NCBI GenBank assembly: GCA_036500605.1
Contig: DASYBU010000020.1
Coordinates: 1 to 64,000 of the forward strand
DNA: 64,000 nucleotides
Origin: JAFALK01 sp036500605
GTDB taxonomy: Bacteria > Pseudomonadota > Gammaproteobacteria > Burkholderiales > Burkholderiaceae_C
Reading direction: 5' to 3'
Positions 41,944 to 50,800 of the stretch are shown piece after piece. Position 1 is the stretch's first letter; each line of letters begins with the position of its first letter. The translations under genes were made by a program, and so were the position numbers. Below the pieces are notes generated by a model. That model saw only the letters and a list, made by a program, of their open reading frames with translations. It was not told the DNA's origin and ran no database searches.

Positions 41944-44148
41944 CTAGGCCAGCGCCGGCAACTTGTGCAGGAGCTTGTCCAGCGTGACCGGATAGTCCCG
42001 CACCCGCACGCCGGTGGCGTTGTAGACAGCATTCGAGATCGCCGCAGCCACGCCGCACAGGCCCAGTTCGCCGACGCCCTTGGCCTTCATCGGTGAAGAG
42101 ACCGGATCGGTCTCGTCGAGGAAGACGACCTCCTGGTGCGGGATGTCGGCATGCACGGGCACTTCATAACCGGCCAAGTCGTGGTTGACGAAGAAACCGC
42201 GCCGCTCGTCAACGATGAGCTGCTCGCTCAAGGCCGCGCCGACGCCCATCGTCATCGCGCCGATCACCTGGCTGCGCGCGGTCTTCGGGTTCAGGATGCG
42301 GCCCGCCGCGCAGACCGCGAGCATGCGCCGCACACGGACCTCGCCGGTTGCCACATCGACGCCCACTTCGACGAAGTGGCCCGCAAAGGTGGACTGCTGG
42401 AACTTCTTGCCGAGATCGCCGTATTCCATCGTGTCCTCGGCCATCGCACCGCCCTCGCCCGCCGCGTCGCCCAGCGTCATCTGCTTGCCGCCGCCGCGCA
42501 ACTCGCCATCGGCGAACACGACCTCATCGGGCTTGAAGCCATGCCTGGCCGCCAGCTCCGTTCGCAGCTTCATGCACGCCGCGTAGACGCCCGCCGTCGA
42601 GCAGTTGCCGCCCCACTGGCCGCCCGAACCCGAGGACACCGGCGAGGCCGAATCACCGAGGCTCACGATCACCTGCCCGAGCGAGACGCCCATCACCTCG
42701 GCCGCCGTCTGCGCGATCACGGTGTAGCTGCCGGTGCCGATGTCGGTCATGTCGGTTTCGACCGTGACGACACCGCGGTGATCGACCTTCACACGCGCCC
42801 CGGATTTCGTCGTCAGGTTGTTGCGAAAGCCTGCCGCCATGCCCAGGCCGATCAGCCATTGGCCGTCGCGCTGCTGGCCCGGCTGCGCCGAGCGCTTGTT
42901 CCAGCCGAAACGCTCCGCGCCCTGGTGCAGGCACTCGATCAGGCGGCGTTGCGAGAACGGCCGGCTCGGCTTCTCGGGGTCGACCTGCGTGTCATTCCTG
43001 ACGCGAAATTCAACCGGATCGAGCCCCAGCTTCTCGGCCATCTCGTCCATCGCGATCTCCAGCGCCATCAGGCCCGGCGCCTCACCCGGCGCGCGCATGG
43101 CATTGCCTTCGGGGAGGTCGAGCACGGCCAGGCGCATTGCGGTCATGCGGTTGGCGCCGGCGTAAAGCAGGCGCGTCTGCGCCACCGCCGTCTCGGCCTT
43201 GCCGCCGGCCAGATCGCCGGACCAGCTTTCGTGACCGATCGCCGTGATCTTGCCGTCGCGCGTGGCGCCGATGCGGATGCGCTGGATCGTGGCCGGCCGG
43301 TGCGTGGTGTTGTTGAAGATCAGCGGGCGTTGCAGCGCCACCTTGACCGGCCGCTTGGCGGCACGTGCACCCAGCGCCGCGAGCAGCGCATCAGCGCGCA
43401 CGAACAGCTTGCCGCCGAAGCCGCCGCCGATGAAGGGCGAGAGGATGCGCACCTGCTCCTTCGCAATGCCCAGCGTCTTGGCCAGATCGCCACGGCCCCA
43501 GTCGATCATCTGGTTCGAGGTCCAGACGGTCAGGTGCGGGCCGTCCCAGACGGCTGTGGAGGCATGCGGCTCCATCATCGAATGCGATTGATCGGGCGTG
43601 GTGTAGGTGGCGTCGAGCTGCACCGGCGCCGCCGCGAAGGCACCCGCGAAATCGCCGACCGCCGTGGCCGGCTTGTCCATGTCGGCGGGCGGTGGCTTGG
43701 CGTGGTCCTTGGCGCGAGCGAGGCTGAACTCGCCCGGGCTCGCGTCGTAGGTGACATGGACCAGACTCGCCGCTGCACGCGCCTGCTCGAAGGTCTCGGC
43801 CACGACCAGCGCCACGGCCTGGTGGTAATGCTGGATCTCCGGCCCGCCGAGCAGTTTCGCGGTGTTGAACCTGCCCTTGCCGAGCTTGCCGGCGCTGCGC
43901 GCGGTGACGATCGCGAGCACGCCGGGCGCGGCGCGCGCCGCATCGAGATCCATCGAGGCGATGCGGCCTTTGGCGATGGCCGAGCCGACGACAAAGCCGT
44001 AAGCCGCATCGGGCGCCACGTCCTGCCGCTCGTAGGCATAACGCGCCGTTCCCGTGGTCTTGCGCGGCCCGTCGATGCGGGACAGCGGCTGGCCGACGAC
44101 CTTCAGCTGGTCGACCGGATTGGTGGTGGCGGGGGTGTCGAACTTCAT
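41944..44148 (-). CDS. paoC: Aldehyde oxidase molybdopterin subunit, PaoC-like
   Basis: The 734-residue protein is the large subunit of a xanthine-dehydrogenase-family enzyme. It has FIGGGFGGKL, then GEAPGLMALEIAMDEMA, SGGQWGGN and GVGELGLCGVAAAI near the end with the catalytic Glu. The length is close to E. coli PaoC (about 730). Together with PaoA and PaoB it should oxidise aldehydes. It is placed last in the operon, 4 bp after PaoB. No PaoD-type maturation gene is in the window. Confidence 0.9.
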   Translation of the reverse strand: MKFDTPATTNPVDQLKVVGQPLSRIDGPRKTTGTARYAYERQDVAPDAAYGFVVGSAIAKGRIASMDLDAARAAPGVLAIVTARSAGKLGKGRFNTAKLLGGPEIQHYHQAVALVVAETFEQARAAASLVHVTYDASPGEFSLARAKDHAKPPPADMDKPATAVGDFAGAFAAAPVQLDATYTTPDQSHSMMEPHASTAVWDGPHLTVWTSNQMIDWGRGDLAKTLGIAKEQVRILSPFIGGGFGGKLFVRADALLAALGARAAKRPVKVALQRPLIFNNTTHRPATIQRIRIGATRDGKITAIGHESWSGDLAGGKAETAVAQTRLLYAGANRMTAMRLAVLDLPEGNAMRAPGEAPGLMALEIAMDEMAEKLGLDPVEFRVRNDTQVDPEKPSRPFSQRRLIECLHQGAERFGWNKRSAQPGQQRDGQWLIGLGMAAGFRNNLTTKSGARVKVDHRGVVTVETDMTDIGTGSYTVIAQTAAEVMGVSLGQVIVSLGDSASPVSSGSGGQWGGNCSTAGVYAACMKLRTELAARHGFKPDEVVFADGELRGGGKQMTLGDAAGEGGAMAEDTMEYGDLGKKFQQSTFAGHFVEVGVDVATGEVRVRRMLAVCAAGRILNPKTARSQVIGAMTMGVGAALSEQLIVDERRGFFVNHDLAGYEVPVHADIPHQEVVFLDETDPVSSPMKAKGVGELGLCGVAAAISNAVYNATGVRVRDYPVTLDKLLHKLPALA

Positions 44149-44152
44149 CGCT

Positions 44153-45100
44153 TCAGCTCCTCGCCTCGGCCAGCACGGCGCCGAGCGTGCGCTCGGCCAG
44201 CGTCAGTTTGAAGGCGTTGTCGGCCGTGGCGTGAGCGCCCGCCAGCAGCTTCGCGGTCACGGGTCTGGCACCACCACGCAGCTCGGCTTCGGCCGCCTCA
44301 TCGCGCCAGGGCTTGGGCGCGATGCCGCCCATCGCCACGCGACCGCGGCCATCGGGCAGCACCACGGCTGCGACGGAAACGAGCGCGAAGGCATAGGACG
44401 CGCGATCACGGACCTTGCGGTAGAACTGCTTGCCGCCGAGCGGCGGCGGCAGCGTCACGGCGGTGATCAGCTCGCCCGGTTCGAGCGCCGTCTCGACGTT
44501 GGGCGTGCTGCCCGGCAGGCGATGAAAGTCGGCAATCGGGATGCGCCGTTGCTGGCCATCGCCGCGCGTGGTCTCGACCGTCGCGTCGAGCACGCGCATC
44601 GCCACGGCCATGTCACTCGGGTGCGTGGCGATGCATTGCTCGCTGCCGCCGATCACGGCCAGAGAACGTGCGGAGCCGGTCAGCGCCGAGCAACCGCTGC
44701 CGGGCTTGCGCTTGTTGCAGGCCTGGTTGGTGTCGTAGAAATACGGGCAGCGCGTGCGTTGCAGCAGATTGCCGGCCGTGGTCGCCTTGTTGCGCAGCTG
44801 GCCCGAGGCGCCGGCCAGCAGCGCGCGCGACAACACACCGTAGTCACGCCGCACGCGCATGTCGGCGGCCAGATCGGTGTTGCGCACCAGCGCGCCGATG
44901 CGCAGGCCGCCGTCGGTGCTGGGCTCGATCTTGTCGAGCCCGAGACCGTTCACATCGATCAGGTGCGCGGGCGTCTCGATGTCGAGCTTCATCAGGTCGA
45001 GCAGGTTCGTGCCGCCCGCAATGAACCTCGCTCCCGCGCGGCTTGCTGCCGAAGCGGCTGCGGCCACGGAAGTGGCGCGCTCAAAGGTGAAGGCTCTCAT
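44153..45100 (-). CDS. paoB: Aldehyde oxidase FAD subunit, PaoB-like
   Basis: The 315-residue FAD-binding subunit has FIAGGTNLLDLMK and KATTAGNLLQRTRCPYF. The segment with Cys residues CPYF...ACNKRKPGSGCSAL matches the extra [4Fe-4S] site typical of PaoB. The start at 45100 overlaps paoA by 4 nt. It transfers electrons from the molybdopterin subunit. I rejected the longer in-frame start at 45316. Confidence 0.9.
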   Translation of the reverse strand: MRAFTFERATSVAAAASAASRAGARFIAGGTNLLDLMKLDIETPAHLIDVNGLGLDKIEPSTDGGLRIGALVRNTDLAADMRVRRDYGVLSRALLAGASGQLRNKATTAGNLLQRTRCPYFYDTNQACNKRKPGSGCSALTGSARSLAVIGGSEQCIATHPSDMAVAMRVLDATVETTRGDGQQRRIPIADFHRLPGSTPNVETALEPGELITAVTLPPPLGGKQFYRKVRDRASYAFALVSVAAVVLPDGRGRVAMGGIAPKPWRDEAAEAELRGGARPVTAKLLAGAHATADNAFKLTLAERTLGAVLAEARS

Positions 45101-45756
45101 GCGGCGCTCCTGCCGGCGACCTCGGTGATCGCCTCGATGATGTTGGAGTACGCGCCGCAGCGGCAGATGTTGCCGCTCATGCGCTCGCGCAGTTCGTCGG
45201 CCGAGAGCAGCGGGTGCGCGGTGATGTCCGCACTCACGTGGCTCGGGATGCCGGCCTTGATCTCGTCGAGCACCGCGACCGCCGAGCAGATCTGACCCGG
45301 CGTGCAGTAACCGCATTGATAGCCGTCGTGGCGCACGAAGGCGGCCTGCATCGGATGCAGATGATCGGCGCGGCCCAAGCCTTCGACCGTCGTGATGCTG
45401 GCGCCGTCATGCATCACGGCCAGCGTCAGGCAGGAGTTGATGCGGCGCCCGTCGACGATCACGGTGCATGCGCCGCATTGGCCGTGGTCGCAACCTTTCT
45501 TGGTGCCGGACAGGTGCAGATGCTCGCGCAGCGCGTCGAGCAGGCTGGTGCGGTTGTCGAGCTCGTCGAGCTTGTGATCCTGGCCGTTGACGCGCAGCGT
45601 CACCGTGGAACTGGGCAGTTTGCTCATGGACATGGGCATCGGCTTGGGCTTTGGCGGTGGTGCTGCGTGCGCCTCGTTCGTGATGACGGCGGCGCCTGCC
45701 GCGGTCGCGATCAGCAGATCGCGTCGGGTGAGGTTCAGATCGTGGACGGTTTCCAT
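45097..45756 (-). CDS. paoA: Aldehyde oxidase iron-sulfur subunit, PaoA-like
   Basis: The 219-residue protein has an N-terminal twin-arginine signal (LTRRDLLIATAAGAAVI, residues 9-25) and two [2Fe-2S] domains with CDHGQCGAC and then QCGYCTPGQ...GNICRCGAY. It is the first gene of the paoABC operon. The Tat signal implies that the whole complex is exported to the periplasm. A TCGTCCTACA motif lies 99 bp upstream. Confidence 0.92.
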   Translation of the reverse strand: METVHDLNLTRRDLLIATAAGAAVITNEAHAAPPPKPKPMPMSMSKLPSSTVTLRVNGQDHKLDELDNRTSLLDALREHLHLSGTKKGCDHGQCGACTVIVDGRRINSCLTLAVMHDGASITTVEGLGRADHLHPMQAAFVRHDGYQCGYCTPGQICSAVAVLDEIKAGIPSHVSADITAHPLLSADELRERMSGNICRCGAYSNIIEAITEVAGRSAA

Positions 45757-45873
45757 CTTGGCACGGTTCCTTCTGCGCTTGTGTTGCGGCGTTCGCGCGT
45801 GAACGCGAAGGCGGGCGCGGAGCGCTCACGCTACGACCGCAAAGCCTGCGCGGCTGTAGGACGACAGCGCTTG

Positions 45874-45926
45874 TTCGCGTAGGTCGATTCCCGCCTGGCC
45901 TGTCCGACGGATCGCTCCTACGCGAA
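45874..45926. repeat. Inverted repeat in the paoA/PRC-barrel divergent region
   Basis: TTCGCGTAGG (45874-45883) and CCTACGCGAA (45917-45926) form a perfect 10-bp inverted repeat 33 bp apart. The 278-bp gap between paoA and the PRC-barrel gene contains no gene. The repeat could be a REP-like element or an operator. Function is unknown. Confidence 0.5.
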
Positions 45927-46034
45927 GGCTGCGTGCTGCCCGATGGCGAGCGCAGCCCGGGTCGGAGATAAATGACGCAGGGCGCAACGCTGCCCTCCCC
46001 ACTCATTCCCTCTCTTCCTTTCTAGGAGACGCAC

Positions 46035-46385
46035 ATGACCTCTACCTCTGGATCCACCATCAGCTCTTCCGACGTGGAAGGCACCAAGGTCTACAACAAC
46101 CAGGGCGACAAGCTCGGCTCGATCGATGACCTGATGATCGACAAGCGCTCGGGCCAGATCCGCTATGCGGCGCTGGAATTCGGCGGCTTCATGGGCGTGG
46201 GCACGGACCGCTACCCGCTGCCCTGGAACATGCTGCACTACGACAACGACAAGGACGGCTATGTCATCAACCTCGACAAGTCGAAGCTGGACAAGGCGCC
46301 CCACTATGCAGAAGACGACCAGCCCGTCTACAGCGACGACTACGGCCGCAAGGTCTATGACTATTACGGCGTGAACTGGCTCTGA
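46035..46385 (+). CDS. PRC-barrel domain protein
   Basis: The 116-residue protein has the PRC-barrel pattern GTKVYNNQGDKLGSIDDLMI and RYAALEFGGFMGVGTDRYPLP, and ends with acidic and aromatic residues. PRC-barrel proteins are small stress-related or membrane-associated adaptors. The preceding TCTAGGAGA gives a good ribosome binding site. It starts a plus-strand run of stress-type genes. Confidence 0.88.
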   Translation: MTSTSGSTISSSDVEGTKVYNNQGDKLGSIDDLMIDKRSGQIRYAALEFGGFMGVGTDRYPLPWNMLHYDNDKDGYVINLDKSKLDKAPHYAEDDQPVYSDDYGRKVYDYYGVNWL

Positions 46386-46414
46386 CCCGCTTCAACGGCA
46401 CCGGGCGCCGCACC

Positions 46415-46915
46415 ATGCTGATCGCTGCATTGGCTCTGGCCTTGACGAACGGACTCGCTTCGGCGGCCACGCTCGACCGTACCGATGCGGAGTTCCTGGA
46501 GCAGGCGGCGCGCGCCGATCGCGGCGAGATCGAAGGTTGCCAGCTGGCCCTGAAGCAAAGCCATCGTGCCGAGGTCAAGGCCCTGGCCCAGCAGATCCTC
46601 ACCGAGCATCAGCAGACCGCCCAGGAACTGGCCACATTGGCGGCCAGCAAGGGCCTGAAGCTGCCTGAAGAACCCACGCTGACCCAGGCCACCAAGCTGA
46701 AGGCACTGAGCCTGGCCAGGCGTGAGTTCGATGTGAAGTTCGTCAAGTCCGTCGGCGTGGATGCGTATGCCGAAGAGGAGCGTCTTTACTTCAAGGCTTC
46801 GACCGAATCACGAGATGCCGAGGTGCGCGCTTTCGCGGCGCGCACCTTGCCCATCGTCGAGCGGCGCCTCGATGCCGCGCAGAAGTTGCTGCTGGCACTG
46901 GACAAGGATGTGTAG
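46415..46915 (+). CDS. DUF4142 family secreted protein
   Basis: The 166-residue protein has a signal peptide (about 1-18) and a helical ferritin-like DUF4142 domain (DAEFLEQAARADRGEIEGCQ, HRAEVKALAQQILTEH, ARTLPIVERRL). The family is periplasmic, with no known enzyme activity. It is often found with general stress genes, as here. Confidence 0.85.
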   Translation: MLIAALALALTNGLASAATLDRTDAEFLEQAARADRGEIEGCQLALKQSHRAEVKALAQQILTEHQQTAQELATLAASKGLKLPEEPTLTQATKLKALSLARREFDVKFVKSVGVDAYAEEERLYFKASTESRDAEVRAFAARTLPIVERRLDAAQKLLLALDKDV

Positions 46916-47042
46916 GCCATGCCTCACAGCACTTGGCTGCCAGGTCCCACAGCAGTCACCTAACTAAAAACCTAAGCTGACACATCGGACGTCAATCCCG
47001 ACGCTGTTGTTGTTCATCACCCCCTTTGAAAGGACTCTCATC

Positions 47043-47228
47043 ATGAACAAGGATCAAGTCAACGGTTCCATCAAGGACGCAGCCGGCAAGGTGCAACGCA
47101 AGACCGGTGAAATCATCGGCAGCACTTCGCAACAGGCCAAGGGCATTGCCAAGGAAGTTGAAGGCAAGACTCAAAAGCATGTAGGCGATGTAAAGGAAGC
47201 CAACAAGGATGCGATGCGCAAGCCTTGA
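47043..47228 (+). CDS. CsbD-like stress protein
   Basis: The 61-residue protein begins MNKDQVNGSIKDAAGKVQRK, the CsbD family signature, with a repeated charged helix. CsbD-like proteins are sigma-B or RpoS-induced stress proteins of unknown function. I chose the ATG at 47043 with AAAGGA upstream. Confidence 0.9.
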   Translation: MNKDQVNGSIKDAAGKVQRKTGEIIGSTSQQAKGIAKEVEGKTQKHVGDVKEANKDAMRKP

Positions 47229-47252
47229 GCTTTGAAGCCATGAAAGTGAAAG

Positions 47253-47273
47253 GAGCGCAGCCCGGCTGCGCTC
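47253..47273 (+). terminator. Terminator after the CsbD-like gene
   Basis: A GC-rich hairpin, GAGCGCAGCC/GGCTGCGCTC, is followed by TTTCTCTTCTC. It lies 25 bp past the CsbD stop and 23 bp before the metallopeptidase gene. Confidence 0.75.
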
Positions 47274-47295
47274 TTTCTCTTCTCGCTGCTGCTGC

Positions 47296-48450
47296 ATGAA
47301 AACACTCCAGTGCGGACGCTGCGGCCAGCGCGCCTTCTTCGAGAACACGAGTTGCGAGAGTTGCGGCGCGAAGCTCGGCTTCGTGCCTGGCGAATTGGCG
47401 TTCGCGGCTTTCGAGGTCAGCGAGGATGGCGTGTGGGAGCGAGTCTCAGCCAATGGCGCCAAGGTCGGCGCTGAGGGCGAGGCCTGCGCGCCTCAGCGGC
47501 CCTGTGCGAACTACGCCCTTGAGCAGGTCTGCAACTGGACGGTGCCGGCCGACTCAGCCGACGCGCTGTGCCTGTGCTGCGAAACGACGCAGATCATCCC
47601 TGCGCTGAGCGAGCCACAGAACCGTCTCTACTGGCTGCTGCTGGAGCAGGCCAAGCGGCGTCTGTTCTACGGCCTGCTGCGCCTCGGCCTGCCCATCCAG
47701 AGCAAGCGCGTGGACGCCGAGAACGGCTTGTCATTCCAGTTTCTTGAGGAAGGTCCGACCAGCGAGAAAGTGCTGACCGGCCACGATGCGGGCGTGATCA
47801 CGCTGAACCTCGACGAGGCCGACGATGCGCGCCGCGAGCAGCAACGCTTGCACCTGCATGAACCGTATCGCACGCTGCTCGGTCACTTCCGCCACGAGAT
47901 CGGTCATTACTACTGGAGCGTGTTGATCGACGGCTCGTCACGGCTCGATCAATTCCGCGCGCTGTTCGGCGATGAACGCGCCGACTACAGCGCGGCTTTG
48001 CAGGCGCACTACGCGACGCCTGCCGCCGACTGGCAGGAGTCCTTCGTCAGCAGCTACGCCAGTTCCCATCCTTGGGAAGACTGGGCCGAATGCTGGGCGC
48101 ACTACCTGCACATCCAGGACGGGCTTGAAACCGCCGCGGCCTGGGGTTTGAAGATGAGCCATGCAACGCCGGATCAGGCGCTGTCCAAGGTGCGCGGCCT
48201 CGCCTGCGCAGGCGGCGGTTTGAAGCCTGCGCTGATCGAGCAATGGCTGCCGATCTCGCAGTTCGTCAACGCCATGAACCGCAGCCTCGGCACGCGCGAC
48301 AGCTATCCCTTCGTGCTGACCGACCCGGTCGTCGAGAAGCTCGAATTCATCCACAAGGTCGTCGGCGCCGCCGCGCGCGAAGCCGGGCATGCGGCTTGCC
48401 TCGGCACAGGAGAACCCGCGAAGGAGGCCCCACATGGCTATGGACGTTGA
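47296..48450 (+). CDS. Zinc-binding metallopeptidase-like protein
   Basis: The 384-residue protein has an N-terminal CxxC pair zinc ribbon (CGRCGQRA...CESCGAKL, residues 6-26) and further cysteines to about residue 95. A peptidase-type HFRHEIGHYYW motif (about 200) and a second-helix DWAECWAHYLH segment follow. This is the PF15887-type zinc-binding metallopeptidase layout. The activity and substrate are not established. The stop overlaps the next gene's start by 17 nt, so they are coupled. Confidence 0.85.
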   Translation: MKTLQCGRCGQRAFFENTSCESCGAKLGFVPGELAFAAFEVSEDGVWERVSANGAKVGAEGEACAPQRPCANYALEQVCNWTVPADSADALCLCCETTQIIPALSEPQNRLYWLLLEQAKRRLFYGLLRLGLPIQSKRVDAENGLSFQFLEEGPTSEKVLTGHDAGVITLNLDEADDARREQQRLHLHEPYRTLLGHFRHEIGHYYWSVLIDGSSRLDQFRALFGDERADYSAALQAHYATPAADWQESFVSSYASSHPWEDWAECWAHYLHIQDGLETAAAWGLKMSHATPDQALSKVRGLACAGGGLKPALIEQWLPISQFVNAMNRSLGTRDSYPFVLTDPVVEKLEFIHKVVGAAAREAGHAACLGTGEPAKEAPHGYGR

Positions 48451-50743
48451 CCACGAGATCGAGATCGCCCCTTACGAAGGCCCCGTCGGCGGCTGGGGTT
48501 CGATGGGTTCGCTCGCCCACCATGTGCGGCATCACAAGGCCTTCGGCGCGATCGTCGAACTGCCGCGCCAGAACAAGGTCGACGGCTTCGCCTGTGTGAG
48601 CTGCGCCTGGGCCAAGCCCGCGAATGCGCACCGCGCCGAGTTCTGCGAGAACGGCGCGAAGGCGACGTTCGCCGAGCTGACGAGCCGGCGCATCGGCGCG
48701 CCCTTCTTTGCCGCGCATCGGCTCGAGGAGCTGCGTACCTGGCCGGACCATGACCTCGAATTTGTCGGCCGCCTGACCGAGCCGCTTCGCTATGACGCCG
48801 AGACAGACCGTTACGTGCCGGTCGACTGGGATGAAGCGTTCGCGGCGATCGGCGAGCAGTTGAAGGCGCTCAAGTCACGCGATGTGGAGTCCGTGGTCTT
48901 CTACGCCTCGGGCCGCGCGAGCCTGGAGGCTTCGTACCTCTATCAATTGTTCGCGCGCCTGTACGGCAACAACAACTTGCCGGACAGCTCCAACATGTGC
49001 CACGAGAGCACCTCGGTCGGGCTCAAGGCCGCGATCGGCGTGCCGGTCGGCACGGTGCGGCTCGACGATTTCGCGGCCAGCGACTGCCTGCTCTTCTTCG
49101 GCCAGAACGTGGGCAGCAACAGCCCGCGCATGCTGCATCCCTTGCAGGAGGCCAGCGAGCGCGGCGTGCCGATCATCGTCTTCAATCCGCTGCGCGAACG
49201 CGGGCTGGAGCGCTTCACCAATCCGCAGCGGCCTTCTCAGATGCTGAGCGGCGAGTCGACGCGGATCGCCTCGCGCTATCACCAGGTGCGCGCCGGCGGC
49301 GACATCGCGGCCATCACCGGGCTTTGCAAGGTGCTTCTGGAGATGGACGATGTTGCGCGGACGACCGATGCGCCGGCCGTGATCGACTGGGATTTCATCA
49401 ACGAGCACACGCGCGGCTTCGATGAATTCGTGAGCTTCGTGCGGCAGCAGCGCTGGGCCGATATCGAGGCCGAATCCGCGCTGAGCCGCGCTGAGCTGAC
49501 CGAGTCCGCACGCTGCTATGCCAAGGCCAAGGCCGTGATCGGCGTCTACGGCATGGGGCTCACGCAGCACAAGCGCGGCGTGGACAACGTGCGCATGCTC
49601 GTCAACCTGCTGCTGATGCGCGGCAATATCGGCAAGCCCGGCGCGGGGCCCTGCCCGGTGCGCGGCCACTCCAACGTTCAAGGTCAGCGCACAGTGGGCA
49701 TCTCCGAAAAGCCGGAGCTCGTGCCGCTCGACAAGCTTGCCGAACGCTACGGCTTCGAGCCGCCGCGCAAGAAGGGCATCAACACGGTCGAAGTCTGCGA
49801 GGCGGTGCTGACGGGCCAAGTGAAAGCCTTCTTCGGCCTGGGCGGCAATTTCGTGCGTGCGATTCCTGACCACGACCGCATGGAGCCGGCCTGGCGCGAG
49901 CTGGAGCTGACCGTGCATGTGGCGACCAAGCTCAACCGCAGCCATCTGCTGCCGGGGCGCGTCAGCTATCTGCTGCCCTGCCTGGGGCGGATCGAGCGCG
50001 ATGTGCAGGACGGCGTCACCCAGACCGTGGCGGTCGAGGACAGCACCTCGTGCGTGCATGCCTCGCGCGGGCAGCATGCGCCGGCCAGTGCCCAACTGCT
50101 CTCCGAAGCGCGGATCATCGCGGGCATCGCCAAGGCGACGCTGCCGCCGATGATCGGCGTGGCCTGGGACGCCTGGGCGCGCGACTACGCGCTGATCCGC
50201 CATGAGATCGCGGTGATCTGGCCAAAGGACTTCAGCGACTTCGACACGCGCATGCACCAGCCCGGCGGCTTTGGCCGCAACCTCGCGGCGCGCGAGAGGC
50301 AATGGATGACGCCGAGCGGCAAGGCCGAGTTCGGCGTGCCGGGCGCGCTCTCGGCGGTGTGTGCGGGCGATGGCAAGCCCGGCCTGCTGCGCCTGATCAC
50401 CTTGCGCAGCAATGACCAGTTCAACACGACGGTCTATGGCTACGACGACCGCTTGCGCGGCATCGAGGGCACGCGCAAGGTGCTGATGCTGAATGCCGAG
50501 GACATGTACGACCTCGGCCTCCAGGATGGCGACAGTGTTGACCTTCATGCCGCCGCCGCCGATGGCATCGCACGCCGCGTGGAAGGCCTGCGCGCGATCC
50601 GCTATTCGGTCCCGCGCGGCTGCTGTGCCGGCTACTTCCCCGAGTGCAATCCGGTCATCGCGCTGGAGCAGTACGCGGAGCAGAGCAAGGTGCCGGCGGC
50701 GAAGTCGGTGCCGGTGCGGGTGACGCGCGCCGCCGCGGGCTGA
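48434..50743 (+). CDS. YdeP-like molybdopterin oxidoreductase
   Basis: The 769-residue FdhF/YdeP-family alpha subunit has an N-terminal CVSCAW segment (a cluster ligand region in YdeP). It contains a SNMCHESTSVGLK segment, then FGQNVGSNSPRM, GNIGKPGAGPCPVRGHSNVQ and a C-terminal domain with RSNDQFNTTVYGYDDR. The reaction catalysed is unknown. YdeP-type proteins are linked to acid resistance in E. coli. The ATG at 48434 follows GGAGG. The overlapping upstream gene encodes a zinc metallopeptidase. Confidence 0.9.
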   Translation: MAMDVDHEIEIAPYEGPVGGWGSMGSLAHHVRHHKAFGAIVELPRQNKVDGFACVSCAWAKPANAHRAEFCENGAKATFAELTSRRIGAPFFAAHRLEELRTWPDHDLEFVGRLTEPLRYDAETDRYVPVDWDEAFAAIGEQLKALKSRDVESVVFYASGRASLEASYLYQLFARLYGNNNLPDSSNMCHESTSVGLKAAIGVPVGTVRLDDFAASDCLLFFGQNVGSNSPRMLHPLQEASERGVPIIVFNPLRERGLERFTNPQRPSQMLSGESTRIASRYHQVRAGGDIAAITGLCKVLLEMDDVARTTDAPAVIDWDFINEHTRGFDEFVSFVRQQRWADIEAESALSRAELTESARCYAKAKAVIGVYGMGLTQHKRGVDNVRMLVNLLLMRGNIGKPGAGPCPVRGHSNVQGQRTVGISEKPELVPLDKLAERYGFEPPRKKGINTVEVCEAVLTGQVKAFFGLGGNFVRAIPDHDRMEPAWRELELTVHVATKLNRSHLLPGRVSYLLPCLGRIERDVQDGVTQTVAVEDSTSCVHASRGQHAPASAQLLSEARIIAGIAKATLPPMIGVAWDAWARDYALIRHEIAVIWPKDFSDFDTRMHQPGGFGRNLAARERQWMTPSGKAEFGVPGALSAVCAGDGKPGLLRLITLRSNDQFNTTVYGYDDRLRGIEGTRKVLMLNAEDMYDLGLQDGDSVDLHAAAADGIARRVEGLRAIRYSVPRGCCAGYFPECNPVIALEQYAEQSKVPAAKSVPVRVTRAAAG

Positions 50744-50758
50744 TCGTCAGGCGGTGAC

Positions 50759-50800
50759 GATCAATTGCGATCCATTGCGATCAGTTGCGATCAGTTGCGA
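50759..50800. repeat. Four 10-bp tandem repeats at the egtD stop
   Basis: GATCAATTGC, GATCCATTGC, GATCAGTTGC and GATCAGTTGC follow one another from 50759 to 50798. The last two are identical, and one of them contains the egtD stop codon (50791-50793). The run lies in the 47-bp convergent gap after the YdeP-like gene and just reaches into egtD. Confidence 0.85.

Noticed and set aside
42136..44211. 691-codon plus-strand frame over the PaoC-like gene
   Set aside because: Antisense shadow. The minus-strand product has all the aldehyde oxidase signatures.
48875..50548. 557-codon minus-strand frame over the YdeP-like gene
   Set aside because: Antisense shadow of a well-supported gene, with no ribosome binding site.
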